Positions 16,532 to 24,781 of a DNA stretch of 64,000 nt are shown one piece after another. Below the pieces are notes generated by a model. That model did not search any database. It saw only the letters and a list, made by a program, of their open reading frames with translations, and was not told the DNA's origin. The stretch's first letter is position 1. The number at the start of each line of letters is the position of its first letter. The position numbers and the translations under genes are program-made. The stretch comes from Brevibacterium antiquum (GTDB taxonomy: Bacteria > Actinomycetota > Actinomycetes > Actinomycetales > Brevibacteriaceae), in contig NZ_JABASX010000006.1 in NCBI RefSeq assembly GCF_016107655.1, positions 62,001-126,000 of the forward strand, in the 5' to 3' direction.

Positions 16532-18205
16532 TCAAGACCGCTGGTAAACGACCACTCCCGCAGACACCGATGTCTCCACCAGGATGTCGCCAAGATCCCC
16601 CGGCTCAACCTCGAACAGATCACGATCAAGAATCGCGAAGTCCGCTGATTTGCCCACCGTGATGCGTCCAGAGACATCGTCGTAGCCATTGGCATATGCT
16701 GCATCGAGCGTGTAAGCACGCAGCGCCTCGGCGACAGTGATCTTCTCATCACCAAGTAGCGGCTCATTCTGCGCCACATAATCTTGGCCATGAGGGTCGT
16801 GGTGCGGAGCCGTGCGATTGACTGCCACATGCATTCCCCAGATCGGATCGGGGCTCGAGACCGGCCAATCACTGCCGAAGGAGAGTCGGACTCCTGCGTC
16901 CCTCATCGAGGCGAAGATGAAGTGATGGGATTGCTGATCCTCGTGCAGCAGCGGCAGTTTCGTGTCGACGAGCACCGAGTCACGCCTGGCCCACAGCGGC
17001 TGCACATTGGCGATGATGCCGGCCTCGGCCATCCGTGCCAGCTCGGCCGGGTCGGCGATGTCGAGGTGGGCGACCTGGTGGCGGCGCTCCGGCGAGGGTC
17101 CTCCGTTCTGGGTGAGTGCATCGACGGCGAGTTTGAGGGCGTTGTCGCCCACGGCATGGATGTGGACGTCGAAGTCATTGGATTCGAGACCGCGGACGAT
17201 TTCGTTGAGCTCTTCGGCCTCGAACATGAGAAGACCGTGTTCATGATCATGACCGCGGTAGGAGCGCTTGAGGGCGCCGGTGAGGTTCTCACAGACCCCG
17301 TCGAGCATAATCTTGACGACCGTGGCCTGCAGACCACCTCGGCGTCGGTTGCCGTCGATTCCCTGGATCGCGGCTCGTCGTTCCTTGATGGTCTCGATCT
17401 GCTGGGCATAGGGCACAGCACGGTCCCACCACAGTGCGGCCGTGACCTTGCTGGCGAATCCGCCGCCCTCGGCAATCGAGACATACGGGTGAAAGGTGTC
17501 CACCGGTGAACCGGTGAGGACTCCGACGCCGGCGTCCTGCCAGCCGACGATGCCAAGCGAATGGAAGTACTCCTGCGAGTTGAGCAGTGCCCGTTCCACA
17601 TCCGCCGAGGTGCTCGCCGGGAACAATCCCGTCACGAGTTCCGCTGCCGTTTCGAACAACAGACCCGTCGGGTTTCCCTCGGAATCCTTGACGATGCGTC
17701 CTCCATCAGGGTCAGGTGTGTCGCGGGTGATTCCGGCGACCGCGAGGGCGCGGGTGTTGACCCAGGTGCCGTGGGCATCGTGGCTGGTGATCGAGGCGGG
17801 ACGGTCGCTGATGACGGAGTCGAGATCACTGCGATGAGGGAAGCCATCGGTGAACACATCGCCGTACCAGCCGGACCCGAGCACCCAGTCATCGCCTGGA
17901 TGTTCGGCGGCGTATTCTGCGATGCGGTCGAGGTATGGCTGGTAGCCGTGGATGTCATCAAGGTTGCAGTCGACCATGCCCAGCCCGCCGAGAACTGGGT
18001 GGGCGTGCGCGTCATGGAAACCAGGGATGAGGGTGCGACCGTCCAGGTCGACCACCTCGGTGATGGTGCCGGTCACTGCTGCGCAGTCGGTCTCACCGAC
18101 GGCGATGATCGTCCCGTCGTGAACGGCGACGGCATCTGTCGACGGCGTCGTAGGATCCATGGTGTGGATGGTTCCGCCTCGAAAGACGCTGTCGGCAATC
18201 GGCAT
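16532..18205 (-). CDS. YtcJ-like metal-dependent amidohydrolase (Amidohydro_3)
   Basis: 557 residues, typical length for the family. The composite sandwich start (FRGGTIHTMD), the metal-binding HDAHAHP motif at about residues 61-67, and FGSDWPVSSPDPIWGM late in the barrel (with the aspartate typical of the last strand) are visible. Members hydrolyse formamides, hydantoin-like or exocyclic amides; substrate not assigned. It follows the POT transporter by 43 bp on the same strand, so uptake of a peptide-like compound and its hydrolysis are probably coupled. Confidence 0.85.
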   Translation of the reverse strand: MPIADSVFRGGTIHTMDPTTPSTDAVAVHDGTIIAVGETDCAAVTGTITEVVDLDGRTLIPGFHDAHAHPVLGGLGMVDCNLDDIHGYQPYLDRIAEYAAEHPGDDWVLGSGWYGDVFTDGFPHRSDLDSVISDRPASITSHDAHGTWVNTRALAVAGITRDTPDPDGGRIVKDSEGNPTGLLFETAAELVTGLFPASTSADVERALLNSQEYFHSLGIVGWQDAGVGVLTGSPVDTFHPYVSIAEGGGFASKVTAALWWDRAVPYAQQIETIKERRAAIQGIDGNRRRGGLQATVVKIMLDGVCENLTGALKRSYRGHDHEHGLLMFEAEELNEIVRGLESNDFDVHIHAVGDNALKLAVDALTQNGGPSPERRHQVAHLDIADPAELARMAEAGIIANVQPLWARRDSVLVDTKLPLLHEDQQSHHFIFASMRDAGVRLSFGSDWPVSSPDPIWGMHVAVNRTAPHHDPHGQDYVAQNEPLLGDEKITVAEALRAYTLDAAYANGYDDVSGRITVGKSADFAILDRDLFEVEPGDLGDILVETSVSAGVVVYQRS

Positions 18206-18248
18206 GGGTCACTCCTTAATGGTGAGGAAAGTTGAGAAGGGTGGGCAG

Positions 18249-19748
18249 TTAAGCGACGCCCAGGCGGCGCAGCGGCCCGCGGAGTCCGTAGAGGAATGCA
18301 GCGGTGAGCAAGCTGATCACGGTCATGAGGGTAAAGAATCCGACCTCGTTGGTTCCGGAGTACAGCTGGCCCATGAAGCCGGAGAGGCTGGCACCAGCAG
18401 CGGCGGTCAGTCCCCACAAGGCCATCATCTGCGAGTTAAAGGCGACTGGGGACAGCTGAGAGGCCACAGACATGCCGATCGGGGCGTACATGACTTCGGT
18501 GATTCCCATGACGATCATGCCGATGATGACTGGGATGAGAGGAATCCGGCCGGTGAAGAGCAGCGGGAATACGGCGAAGAGTCCGAAAGTCAGCGTCATG
18601 AGGACGAAACCCAGAGCGAGTTTCGAGGTCGTGCTGGGAACCTTGCGGTTGGTTCGGACTGCGAGCTTCTGTCCATAGGCGGCGATGATCGGCCCGGCAA
18701 TGATGCCCGCGACGACTTCGAAGGTGCTGATGTAGGCTGCGGGCATCGAGTAGCTGCCGATGTTGAGGTTGACGCGAGTGTCGGCGTAGACGGCGAAGGT
18801 GGTGAAGAGCTGGAGAATCATGGTCCAGAAGATTGCGCCGGTAATGAAGAGTGGAATGAACCCTTTGACCTTCAGCCGCTCGTCGGCGGTGACCTTCTTC
18901 GACCGGAGCATGACGACGAAGTAGACGACGGAGACGACGAGTATTGTCCCGAGCACGTAGTTGTTGAGGTTGCCGGTCGACATTATTCCGGTGCTCATGA
19001 GCACCGCGACGGCGGCAACGACGGCGATGCCGAAGCCCGCGGCTTTCAATCTGCCAGCCGAACTCACTGGGTTGGGCACAATCCTTGATTCGGTAGGGAC
19101 CGTGTTTCGGCCGAGAAAGTAGGTGATGAGTCCAATGGCCATACCGACTGCGGCGGCTCCGAAGCCGTAGTGGAATCCCAATTCGACCTGCAGGTATCCA
19201 GTTGCCAGCGGGCCGAAGAGTGCACCAATGAGGATGCCGGTGTAGAAGATCGCATACCCTGAATCCCGCCGAGGTGACTGTTCTTTGTAGAGCCGACCAA
19301 CCATTGCGTGGGTGTTGGGAGCCAGGGCACCGGTACCGATGGTGATGAGCGCCAGCCCGGTGAGAAGTCCGGTGATTCCTGGAAGCACAGCAAGGCTGAT
19401 GTGGCCGGCCATGATGATGACTCCACCGGCCATAACCATTGTTCGCGCTGGCACCAAGCGGTCAGCGAACCAGGCTCCGACGGGTTGGCCGAGGTAGACG
19501 ACGCCACCGTAGGCACCGGCGATTGCCAGCGCCTCGGCCTCAGTCAGCCCCAGTCCGCCGTCGCCTGCAGAGTAATAGATGTAATAGGCGAGGATGACTT
19601 GGAGTCCGTAGAAGCTGAAGCGCTCCCACATCTCGATGGACGAGAGGGTGAAAAGCCCGATCGGCTGCTTCACCTTTGGGCCTGCTGGCTGAGCGTTGCC
19701 GGAATTTTCGGCAGCACCAGTGGCATCGACTGTCTGGGATTCGGACAT
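18249..19748 (-). CDS. POT/PTR2 family proton-dependent peptide transporter
   Basis: 499 residues, about 14 membrane helices. The family signature E-x-x-E-R-F is present as EMWERFSFYG on helix 1, and GAYGGVVYLGQPVGAWFADR matches the PTR2 signature on helices 2-3. It takes up di- and tripeptides or peptidomimetics with protons. ATG 19748 (MSESQ) is chosen since the preceding 21 codons of open frame have no clear site; GAGGAA sits close before it. The promoter region carries the 16-bp element also found in front of the RidA operon. Confidence 0.87.
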   Translation of the reverse strand: MSESQTVDATGAAENSGNAQPAGPKVKQPIGLFTLSSIEMWERFSFYGLQVILAYYIYYSAGDGGLGLTEAEALAIAGAYGGVVYLGQPVGAWFADRLVPARTMVMAGGVIIMAGHISLAVLPGITGLLTGLALITIGTGALAPNTHAMVGRLYKEQSPRRDSGYAIFYTGILIGALFGPLATGYLQVELGFHYGFGAAAVGMAIGLITYFLGRNTVPTESRIVPNPVSSAGRLKAAGFGIAVVAAVAVLMSTGIMSTGNLNNYVLGTILVVSVVYFVVMLRSKKVTADERLKVKGFIPLFITGAIFWTMILQLFTTFAVYADTRVNLNIGSYSMPAAYISTFEVVAGIIAGPIIAAYGQKLAVRTNRKVPSTTSKLALGFVLMTLTFGLFAVFPLLFTGRIPLIPVIIGMIVMGITEVMYAPIGMSVASQLSPVAFNSQMMALWGLTAAAGASLSGFMGQLYSGTNEVGFFTLMTVISLLTAAFLYGLRGPLRRLGVA

Positions 19749-20201
19749 GACTTCCTCGGCATGTTGGGTGCTCTGACGAGCAGTTTTCGCGTGCGTACCA
19801 ACACCGTGCATCGAGCGTTGAGAGCGTGCGGCTATGACATTTTGAGCCTAGTAACGCTCGCTCGCGAGTTCCAACAGTCGTTCTAGATGGTCACTGTCTG
19901 ATTTTCAGATGGCAGAACAAACAGAATTCATATCCGCCCCACCAATATGCCAAGAAGCACAGTCCACTACCCGAATCTCAGGAAGGCGGAACCGAACACC
20001 ATCGTCCTGAGCGAAGCGAACCGAAAATAGAAGCATAAGTCCGGGTTGGTCACAAGCGGCGCGGCAGCCACGCCACATTCGATGTGTTCAGAAGATCTAC
20101 TGAAGACCCCGCCCCGAAAGACGCAAAAACTGGTGTCAGACCCGACTGAAAGGATGCCACAGTAAACACATTGACCCTCACAGAGGAACCAAGCCCGACA
20201 A
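19749..20201. other. Intergenic region: POT promoter and left edge of the R-M island
   Basis: About 450 bp without a convincing gene. It holds the shared 16-mer (19897-19912), and from roughly 19,900 onward the base composition turns AT-richer, marking the approach to the restriction-modification cassette. No integrase, direct repeat or tRNA was seen at the edge. Confidence 0.5.
19897..19912. promoter_or_regulatory. 16-bp palindromic element shared with the RidA/LysR promoter
   Basis: TCTGATTTTCAGATGG is identical to 4454-4469. It lies 149 bp upstream of the POT start. The core TCTGA-ttt-TCAGA is an inverted repeat. Most likely a second binding site of the LysR regulator encoded at 3479-4411. 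Confidence 0.6.
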
Positions 20202-20864
20202 ATGAACGATCAAATCTCGACGTTGGCGCACATTGCCGAATCACATCCACTAGTGGAGACCAACCCAAACGGGCAATATACAACCGCCGTCTGCTTGGAC
20301 CAGGCTATCCATAGCGCTAGTATGATCTACATGAGCGAACACCGTCGGAGTCTTTCATGCTGGCCCCTCCTCGGGCACTGGTCCGGCTACCCCAAAACAC
20401 TCCGTGAAATCTTAAAGACGTATCAAGACCGGGAAACGAATGAAGATGCACTTGAAGCACTGGTCGAAAATGGACTCGCAAAATCACGCACATCAGCAAT
20501 GAAGCTGCGCAATTACCTCTCTGGAATGGGGTTGCTAGAAAAGACATCTAACGGGAAATTTACACCTAGCGAAATAGGCCAACATTATCTGCTCACCAAT
20601 GCGGACGAACCAGTGCAAAAGGCACTACGAGATAACCTCAGTGCAATTTCCGAAATAGAACAATTGCTAACCAAGAACCAAATGACTATCTCAAAGCTTG
20701 CTGAAGCAATGGATGACGAGTACGATATTAGTTGGAAATCCGATTGGCAAATACGATTTCGGCTAAATTGGATGCGGGCTTTTGGCATGGTTGAACGCCT
20801 TAATGAAAAGCAAAGCATCGGCAGATACCCCGAATGGAGAACGAATTCCAATGAAATTCATTGA
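20202..20864 (+). CDS. Winged-helix protein of the restriction-modification cassette
   Basis: 220 residues, no family recognised. The middle (about residues 65-125) reads like a winged helix: a TLREILKTYQ helix, SAMKLRNYLSGMGLLEKT and GKFTPSEIGQHYLL. A second similar unit follows at about residues 155-215 (MTISKLAEAMDDEY through WMRAFGMVERL). It overlaps the methyltransferase start by 14 nt, so the two are translated together. Possible roles are a control protein for the R-M genes or a DNA-recognition subunit. Codon use is AT-rich compared with neighbours. The ribosome binding site AGAGGA is 16 nt before ATG, so a later start is possible. Confidence 0.65.
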   Translation: MNDQISTLAHIAESHPLVETNPNGQYTTAVCLDQAIHSASMIYMSEHRRSLSCWPLLGHWSGYPKTLREILKTYQDRETNEDALEALVENGLAKSRTSAMKLRNYLSGMGLLEKTSNGKFTPSEIGQHYLLTNADEPVQKALRDNLSAISEIEQLLTKNQMTISKLAEAMDDEYDISWKSDWQIRFRLNWMRAFGMVERLNEKQSIGRYPEWRTNSNEIH

Positions 20865-21834
20865 TTTATTTGCCGGAATCGGAGGAATTCGCCTTCCATT
20901 CGATGAGCTCGGACACGAATGCGTATTTTCGTCCGAATGGGACTCAGCTGCATGCGATACATACGAGGCATGGTTCGGCGAACGCCCATCTGGAGATATT
21001 ACTCAGTTCACGCCGTCTTCAATCCCAAGTCACGACCTGCTATTGGCGGGATTTCCATGTCAAACCTTTTCAATTATGGGAAAGCAAGCCGGGTTTGCCG
21101 ACACCCGTGGAACCATGTTCTTTGAGATCGAAAAGATCCTTAGATACCATCGACCAAAGATGATACTTTTAGAAAACGTCAAGCAACTACGAGGACACGA
21201 CAAGGGGCGTACACTAAAAGTAATTATTTCCGTCCTGGAAGATATTGGATACAGTGTTGACTGGAAGATTTTAAACGCACTCGATTTTGGGCTGCCCCAG
21301 AAGCGCGAACGAATTATTATTGTTGGGTTCCTTGACTCCTCCACGGCCAAATCATTTGAATGGCCGAATAATCATGACCCCTACGATCTGAGTGAAATAC
21401 TTGAGCCTGACGAAGATGTTGACGAAAAGCATTATGTTAGTGACTATATAAAAAATCGCAGGATAGAGCGCGTTCAAGGAAAGAAGCTCTTCTATCCCAG
21501 CATTTGGCACGAGAACAAGTCTGGCAACGTATCAGTATTGAACTACTCCTGCGCGCTGCGGACAGGGGCATCATACAATTACCTCGTAGTCAATGGAGTT
21601 CGGCGACCAACATCCAGAGAATTGTTGCGGCTACAAGGATTCCCCGACTATCTGCCAATTGTAGTATCGCATGGAGAAGTTCGCCGGCAATCCGGAAACT
21701 CCGTTTCTGTTAACATGGTGAGAGCTGTAGCAAATAGGATGGAACAAGCCAGAAAGGCAAATCTCGACACATGGACGACAGAGAACCACGACTTCGCGAT
21801 GGAGGACAAACCCGTCGCGAGCCTTTCCGCATAA
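20851..21834 (+). CDS. DNA (cytosine-5-)-methyltransferase, type II R-M
   Basis: 327 residues. Conserved m5C methyltransferase motifs appear in order: I (DLFAGIGGIR, residues 4-13), IV with catalytic Cys in GFPCQTFS (about 69), VI ENVKQL, VIII QKRERI, then a short target-recognition region (about residues 175-245), IX RELLRLQGFPD and X QSGNSVSVNMV. ATG 20851 is chosen because the Rossmann strand starts at once; GGAG lies 8 nt upstream. Sits between the winged-helix gene and the putative nuclease, overlapping both, and protects host DNA from the latter. Recognition sequence not predictable. Confidence 0.93.
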   Translation: MKFIDLFAGIGGIRLPFDELGHECVFSSEWDSAACDTYEAWFGERPSGDITQFTPSSIPSHDLLLAGFPCQTFSIMGKQAGFADTRGTMFFEIEKILRYHRPKMILLENVKQLRGHDKGRTLKVIISVLEDIGYSVDWKILNALDFGLPQKRERIIIVGFLDSSTAKSFEWPNNHDPYDLSEILEPDEDVDEKHYVSDYIKNRRIERVQGKKLFYPSIWHENKSGNVSVLNYSCALRTGASYNYLVVNGVRRPTSRELLRLQGFPDYLPIVVSHGEVRRQSGNSVSVNMVRAVANRMEQARKANLDTWTTENHDFAMEDKPVASLSA

Positions 21835-22526
21835 ATCAGATTCCAGACTCTGTAATCTATTCCATAGCCAGACAAATTACAGGACTACTTTCTTTTGGTA
21901 GACGTGACATAAACGGCGACGACTGGGGCGACATCTGGGCCAATGCAATTACCGGAAAGCATTTGGCCCGCCCCCTCGGCCTGGTTGACGTAGTATCAAA
22001 ACAGGTTGGATGGTCAGTTAAAACCGTAAAAACAGCAAAAAAGGCTGGTGCTATTGGCGCAGATAGAATACGACTTATTTCTGGCCGCAACTCTCCAGAT
22101 TATTCCCTGGGGATCACGGACCTTCACTCTGACATTCAGAAGACGGGAGAAGCAGTACTAAAAATTTGGAACGGTAGAATTGATCTGGCCGAAAATGAGT
22201 ACTGGCCCAACCGTACTGCTGTCTTGATTCGCAGCAAAGATATGCTGTCATATTCGCTTTTTGAAGAACCGCTTCACCGATATGATGTTAGCCAGTACGA
22301 ATGGCGATATAACGCTAAGCGGAACCTTGAAGCAATCGACCGCATTTCCGGAAAAACCTGTTTCACATGGCAGTTTCACGGGTCTCAGTTCACAGTTCAC
22401 TCCCGTGTTCCAAATAGTGCGCGTCGATTCCGGATAATGAACCCGCCCCCTGTGAGCATAGAAACAGCATTAGACGATATGGATTACTCGTCCGACTGGA
22501 CCACTATTCTGCCAAATAACAATTGA
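21771..22526 (+). CDS. Putative type II restriction endonuclease (unrecognised family)
   Basis: 251 residues, starting inside the methyltransferase gene (64-nt overlap). No named family recognised. A plausible PD-(D/E)XK core is GLVDVV followed by GWSVKTVK (about residues 67-82): an acidic residue, a short loop, then S-V-K as in several type II enzymes. Position directly after a solitary m5C methyltransferase and the shared AT-rich codon use support a restriction partner. It could instead be another R-M accessory protein. No good ribosome binding site precedes the ATG; coupling to the methyltransferase is likely. Confidence 0.6.
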   Translation: MDDREPRLRDGGQTRREPFRINQIPDSVIYSIARQITGLLSFGRRDINGDDWGDIWANAITGKHLARPLGLVDVVSKQVGWSVKTVKTAKKAGAIGADRIRLISGRNSPDYSLGITDLHSDIQKTGEAVLKIWNGRIDLAENEYWPNRTAVLIRSKDMLSYSLFEEPLHRYDVSQYEWRYNAKRNLEAIDRISGKTCFTWQFHGSQFTVHSRVPNSARRFRIMNPPPVSIETALDDMDYSSDWTTILPNNN

Positions 22527-22559
22527 TTAGTATTTGCATTCATTGCGGGCCATCCGCGG

Positions 22560-22722
22560 CTAAGAAAGAGCTCGGACCATGTGAATTAGATCGCACATTG
22601 AGAAGTGGACCACGGCTTCGAAGCTGTCGAGCCACGCATCGGGGACAGTCTGGCGCAGTAGTCCCCATGTTTTGATTTCAGCTCTTATGTAACACCTGCC
22701 GTTTGCCAAAGCCAACTTCCCG
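22560..22722 (-). pseudogene. Possible coding remnant at the island's right edge
   Basis: Minus strand reads a protein-like tail, including IRAEIKTWGLLRQTVP and AWLDSFEAVVHFSMC, ending at TAG 22560. Its only upstream starts lie inside the CoA-transferase gene, so it has no credible beginning. It could be the truncated end of a mobile-element gene, but no family can be named. Confidence 0.25.
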
Positions 22723-23901
22723 TTACATCGTCTGGTCACTTTTATGGAAGTCAAGCACCTCCGCCAACACAGCCTCAGTATCCCCACCGAGCTGCGGAGC
22801 CGGAACAGCCGCCCCAGCAGGCGACCCTGAGAACGCCAACGGCACCCGTGGCGCCAGCACAGTCCCGACTCCCGACTGATCGATCTCGCTGAACAGCGGG
22901 TTCTCCAGCGAGCACCACGGGTCGTTATTCACGAGCTCCTCGAAAGTCTGGAACTCCCCCTGCAGGACACCCGCGCCGCTCAACGCCTCTGCAGCCTCGG
23001 CGGCAGTGTGCGCAGCGAACCACGGACGCACCACAGCGTCGATAGCCTCGCGAGCCTCGAAGCGCCCACCTTCTGTGGACAGATCGACGTCCAACATCGG
23101 CCCGATCATCTCGAGCTTCCCGCTCAGCCCCGTCGCGGTACCCAGCCCGCGCCAGTGCTTGTTCGAGATGACGGCAACCATGATCTCGCGACCATCCGAG
23201 GTCTTAAACGATTGCCCATAGGCACCATAGAGTCCATTGCCCAACGGCCCACGCGACTTCCCGGTCGCCTGCACCTCGGCGATGTAGCCAAGGTTGCCGA
23301 CAGTCGCGAGCATAACGTCAGACAGGGCGAGGGTGATCTCCTGCCCCTTCCCCGAGGACCGACGATCCAGCTCAGCAGCCATGATCCCGTTCGCAATATA
23401 GAGCCCCGCGGCGACGTCCCAGGCCGGCAGAGCATTGTTGACGGGACGCTCGTCATCGCCGGTGATAATCGGGAAGCCGCTGGCCGCGTTGATCGTGTAA
23501 TCCACGGCCGGCTTCCCATCATGGGACCCGTTGAGCCGCAGCATGACCAGATCCTCGCGGTGCTGGACGAGATTCTCGTAGCTTAGCCACCCACGGGCGG
23601 GCAGATTCGTGATCAGCGTGCCCGCCTCGGCGATGAGGTCGGTCGCGATCTTCTGTCCCTCTTCGGAATTGAGATCGAGGGTGACCGAGCGCTTGCCCTT
23701 GTTCAGGCTCGACCAATAGATCGACGTCCCGTCATCGCTGATCGGCCACCGGTTGGCGTCGATGTTGCCGCCGATCGGGTCGATGCGGATGACGTCGGCA
23801 CCCAGCTGTGCCAGGGTCATCGCGCCCAGAGGTGCTGCGATGAAGGCGGAGATCTCGACGACTTTCAGTCCGGTCAGTGGTGCCAGTCGTGGCTCTGACA
23901 T
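22723..23901 (-). CDS. Family III CoA-transferase (CaiB/BaiF)
   Basis: 392 residues, last gene of a six-gene minus-strand operon. N-terminal LTGLKVVEISAFIAAPLGAMTLAQLGADVIRIDP is the CaiB/BaiF CoA-binding start. Family III enzymes move CoA between carboxylic acids through an aspartyl intermediate; the expected Y-D-x-x-x-x-x-x-G segment is less typical here (AVDYTINAASGFP). It could be an intramolecular mesaconyl-CoA C1-C4 transferase type or an acyl-CoA:carboxylate transferase. GAGGAG lies 7 nt before ATG; gap to the hydratase is 9 bp. Confidence 0.82.
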   Translation of the reverse strand: MSEPRLAPLTGLKVVEISAFIAAPLGAMTLAQLGADVIRIDPIGGNIDANRWPISDDGTSIYWSSLNKGKRSVTLDLNSEEGQKIATDLIAEAGTLITNLPARGWLSYENLVQHREDLVMLRLNGSHDGKPAVDYTINAASGFPIITGDDERPVNNALPAWDVAAGLYIANGIMAAELDRRSSGKGQEITLALSDVMLATVGNLGYIAEVQATGKSRGPLGNGLYGAYGQSFKTSDGREIMVAVISNKHWRGLGTATGLSGKLEMIGPMLDVDLSTEGGRFEAREAIDAVVRPWFAAHTAAEAAEALSGAGVLQGEFQTFEELVNNDPWCSLENPLFSEIDQSGVGTVLAPRVPLAFSGSPAGAAVPAPQLGGDTEAVLAEVLDFHKSDQTM

Positions 23902-23910
23902 GGGTGCTCC

Positions 23911-24780
23911 TCAGCTTTCCGTGGTCGTCACTGTTGCCGCGATCGCTGTCTGACCGTCAGGTCCGATGGCTTCGAGTTCGTGGGTGTTCGCTCCGGTGCT
24001 GCGCCCGACGAGGTGGATCTGCTCGTTCGCGAACAGGGGTGACTTCGCGCGGAAGTCGTACGTGGCGACGGTCGCCTCGGGGTGGTTCCTCATGAACGCA
24101 TCCAGCAGAAGCGTGGCGGTGAGCGGGCCGTGGGTGACGAGTCCCGGGTAGCCTTCGACGCCCGTCACATACGGGTGGTCGTAGTGGATCCGGTGGGAGT
24201 TGAATGTCAGAGCTGAGTAGCGGAAGAGCGTGACCTCGTTGGGTCGCACCGAGCGCACCCAGCCCCACCCTTCGGGTGCAGGTGAATCGCCTCGCGGTGG
24301 AGCCGCAGCGGATCCTTCGGGCGCCGACGTGGCTTCCCGGTAGACGATCGTGTGCCGATCCGTCGTCGCGAGGTTGCCATCGGCGGAGACCTCGTGGCAC
24401 AGCACGACGAAGCAGAGGGAACCGCTGCCGCCGGTCTTCTCCGTGATCGATTCGATAGTCGTTGTCCGCAACAGCTTCTGCCCGGCGAGAATCGGTGCGT
24501 GGAACTGCAGCTTGCTGCCGGCCCACATGCGCCGAGGCAGTTCTACTGGGGGCATGAATCCGCCGAGCTTCACGTGACCGTCTGTTCCCAGCTCGCTCAT
24601 CGGGACGTCGTCCTCGGCGAAGTGCAGCCAATGTCCCAGCGGGAACAGAGTCACCGGTCCGGCCGAAGAGCGTCCATCCTGTTCCAGCAGTGTGGCCAGG
24701 CGCGAGGCATTGACGCCCGAAGCAATGTCTTCTTCGGTGGTGGATCGACCGACCCAGTCCTGCAGATTGATCTCAGTCAT
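23911..24780 (-). CDS. MaoC/FAS1-like hydratase, mesaconyl-C4-CoA hydratase type
   Basis: 289 residues with an N-terminal FAS1-like hotdog half (about 1-140; LGHWLHFAEDDVP and a GGFMPPVELPRRMWAG run typical of this subgroup) and a C-terminal MaoC-like half (about 165-285; FRYSALTFNSHRIHYDHPYV carries the hydratase D/H-containing hotdog helix, then GLVTHGPLTATLL). Relatives hydrate mesaconyl-C4-CoA to citramalyl-CoA or act in other acyl-CoA hydrations. The start is 1 bp past the stop of the preceding acyl-CoA dehydrogenase. Substrate by context: a branched dicarboxylyl-CoA, inferred. Confidence 0.8.
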   Translation of the reverse strand: MTEINLQDWVGRSTTEEDIASGVNASRLATLLEQDGRSSAGPVTLFPLGHWLHFAEDDVPMSELGTDGHVKLGGFMPPVELPRRMWAGSKLQFHAPILAGQKLLRTTTIESITEKTGGSGSLCFVVLCHEVSADGNLATTDRHTIVYREATSAPEGSAAAPPRGDSPAPEGWGWVRSVRPNEVTLFRYSALTFNSHRIHYDHPYVTGVEGYPGLVTHGPLTATLLLDAFMRNHPEATVATYDFRAKSPLFANEQIHLVGRSTGANTHELEAIGPDGQTAIAATVTTTES

Positions 24781-24781
24781 G

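Larger units (their letters stand above)
20050..22720. other. AT-richer restriction-modification island
   Basis: The three overlapping plus-strand genes and their flanks use A/T-ending codons (AAA, ATT, GAA runs) unlike the G/C-ending genes on both sides, and interrupt an otherwise minus-strand block. This points to horizontal acquisition. Edges are approximate; no repeats, integrase or insertion sequence ends were seen. Confidence 0.65.

Noticed and set aside
18159..19088. 309-codon plus-strand frame opposite the POT transporter
   Set aside because: Acidic low-complexity product, typical of antisense reading of a membrane protein gene.
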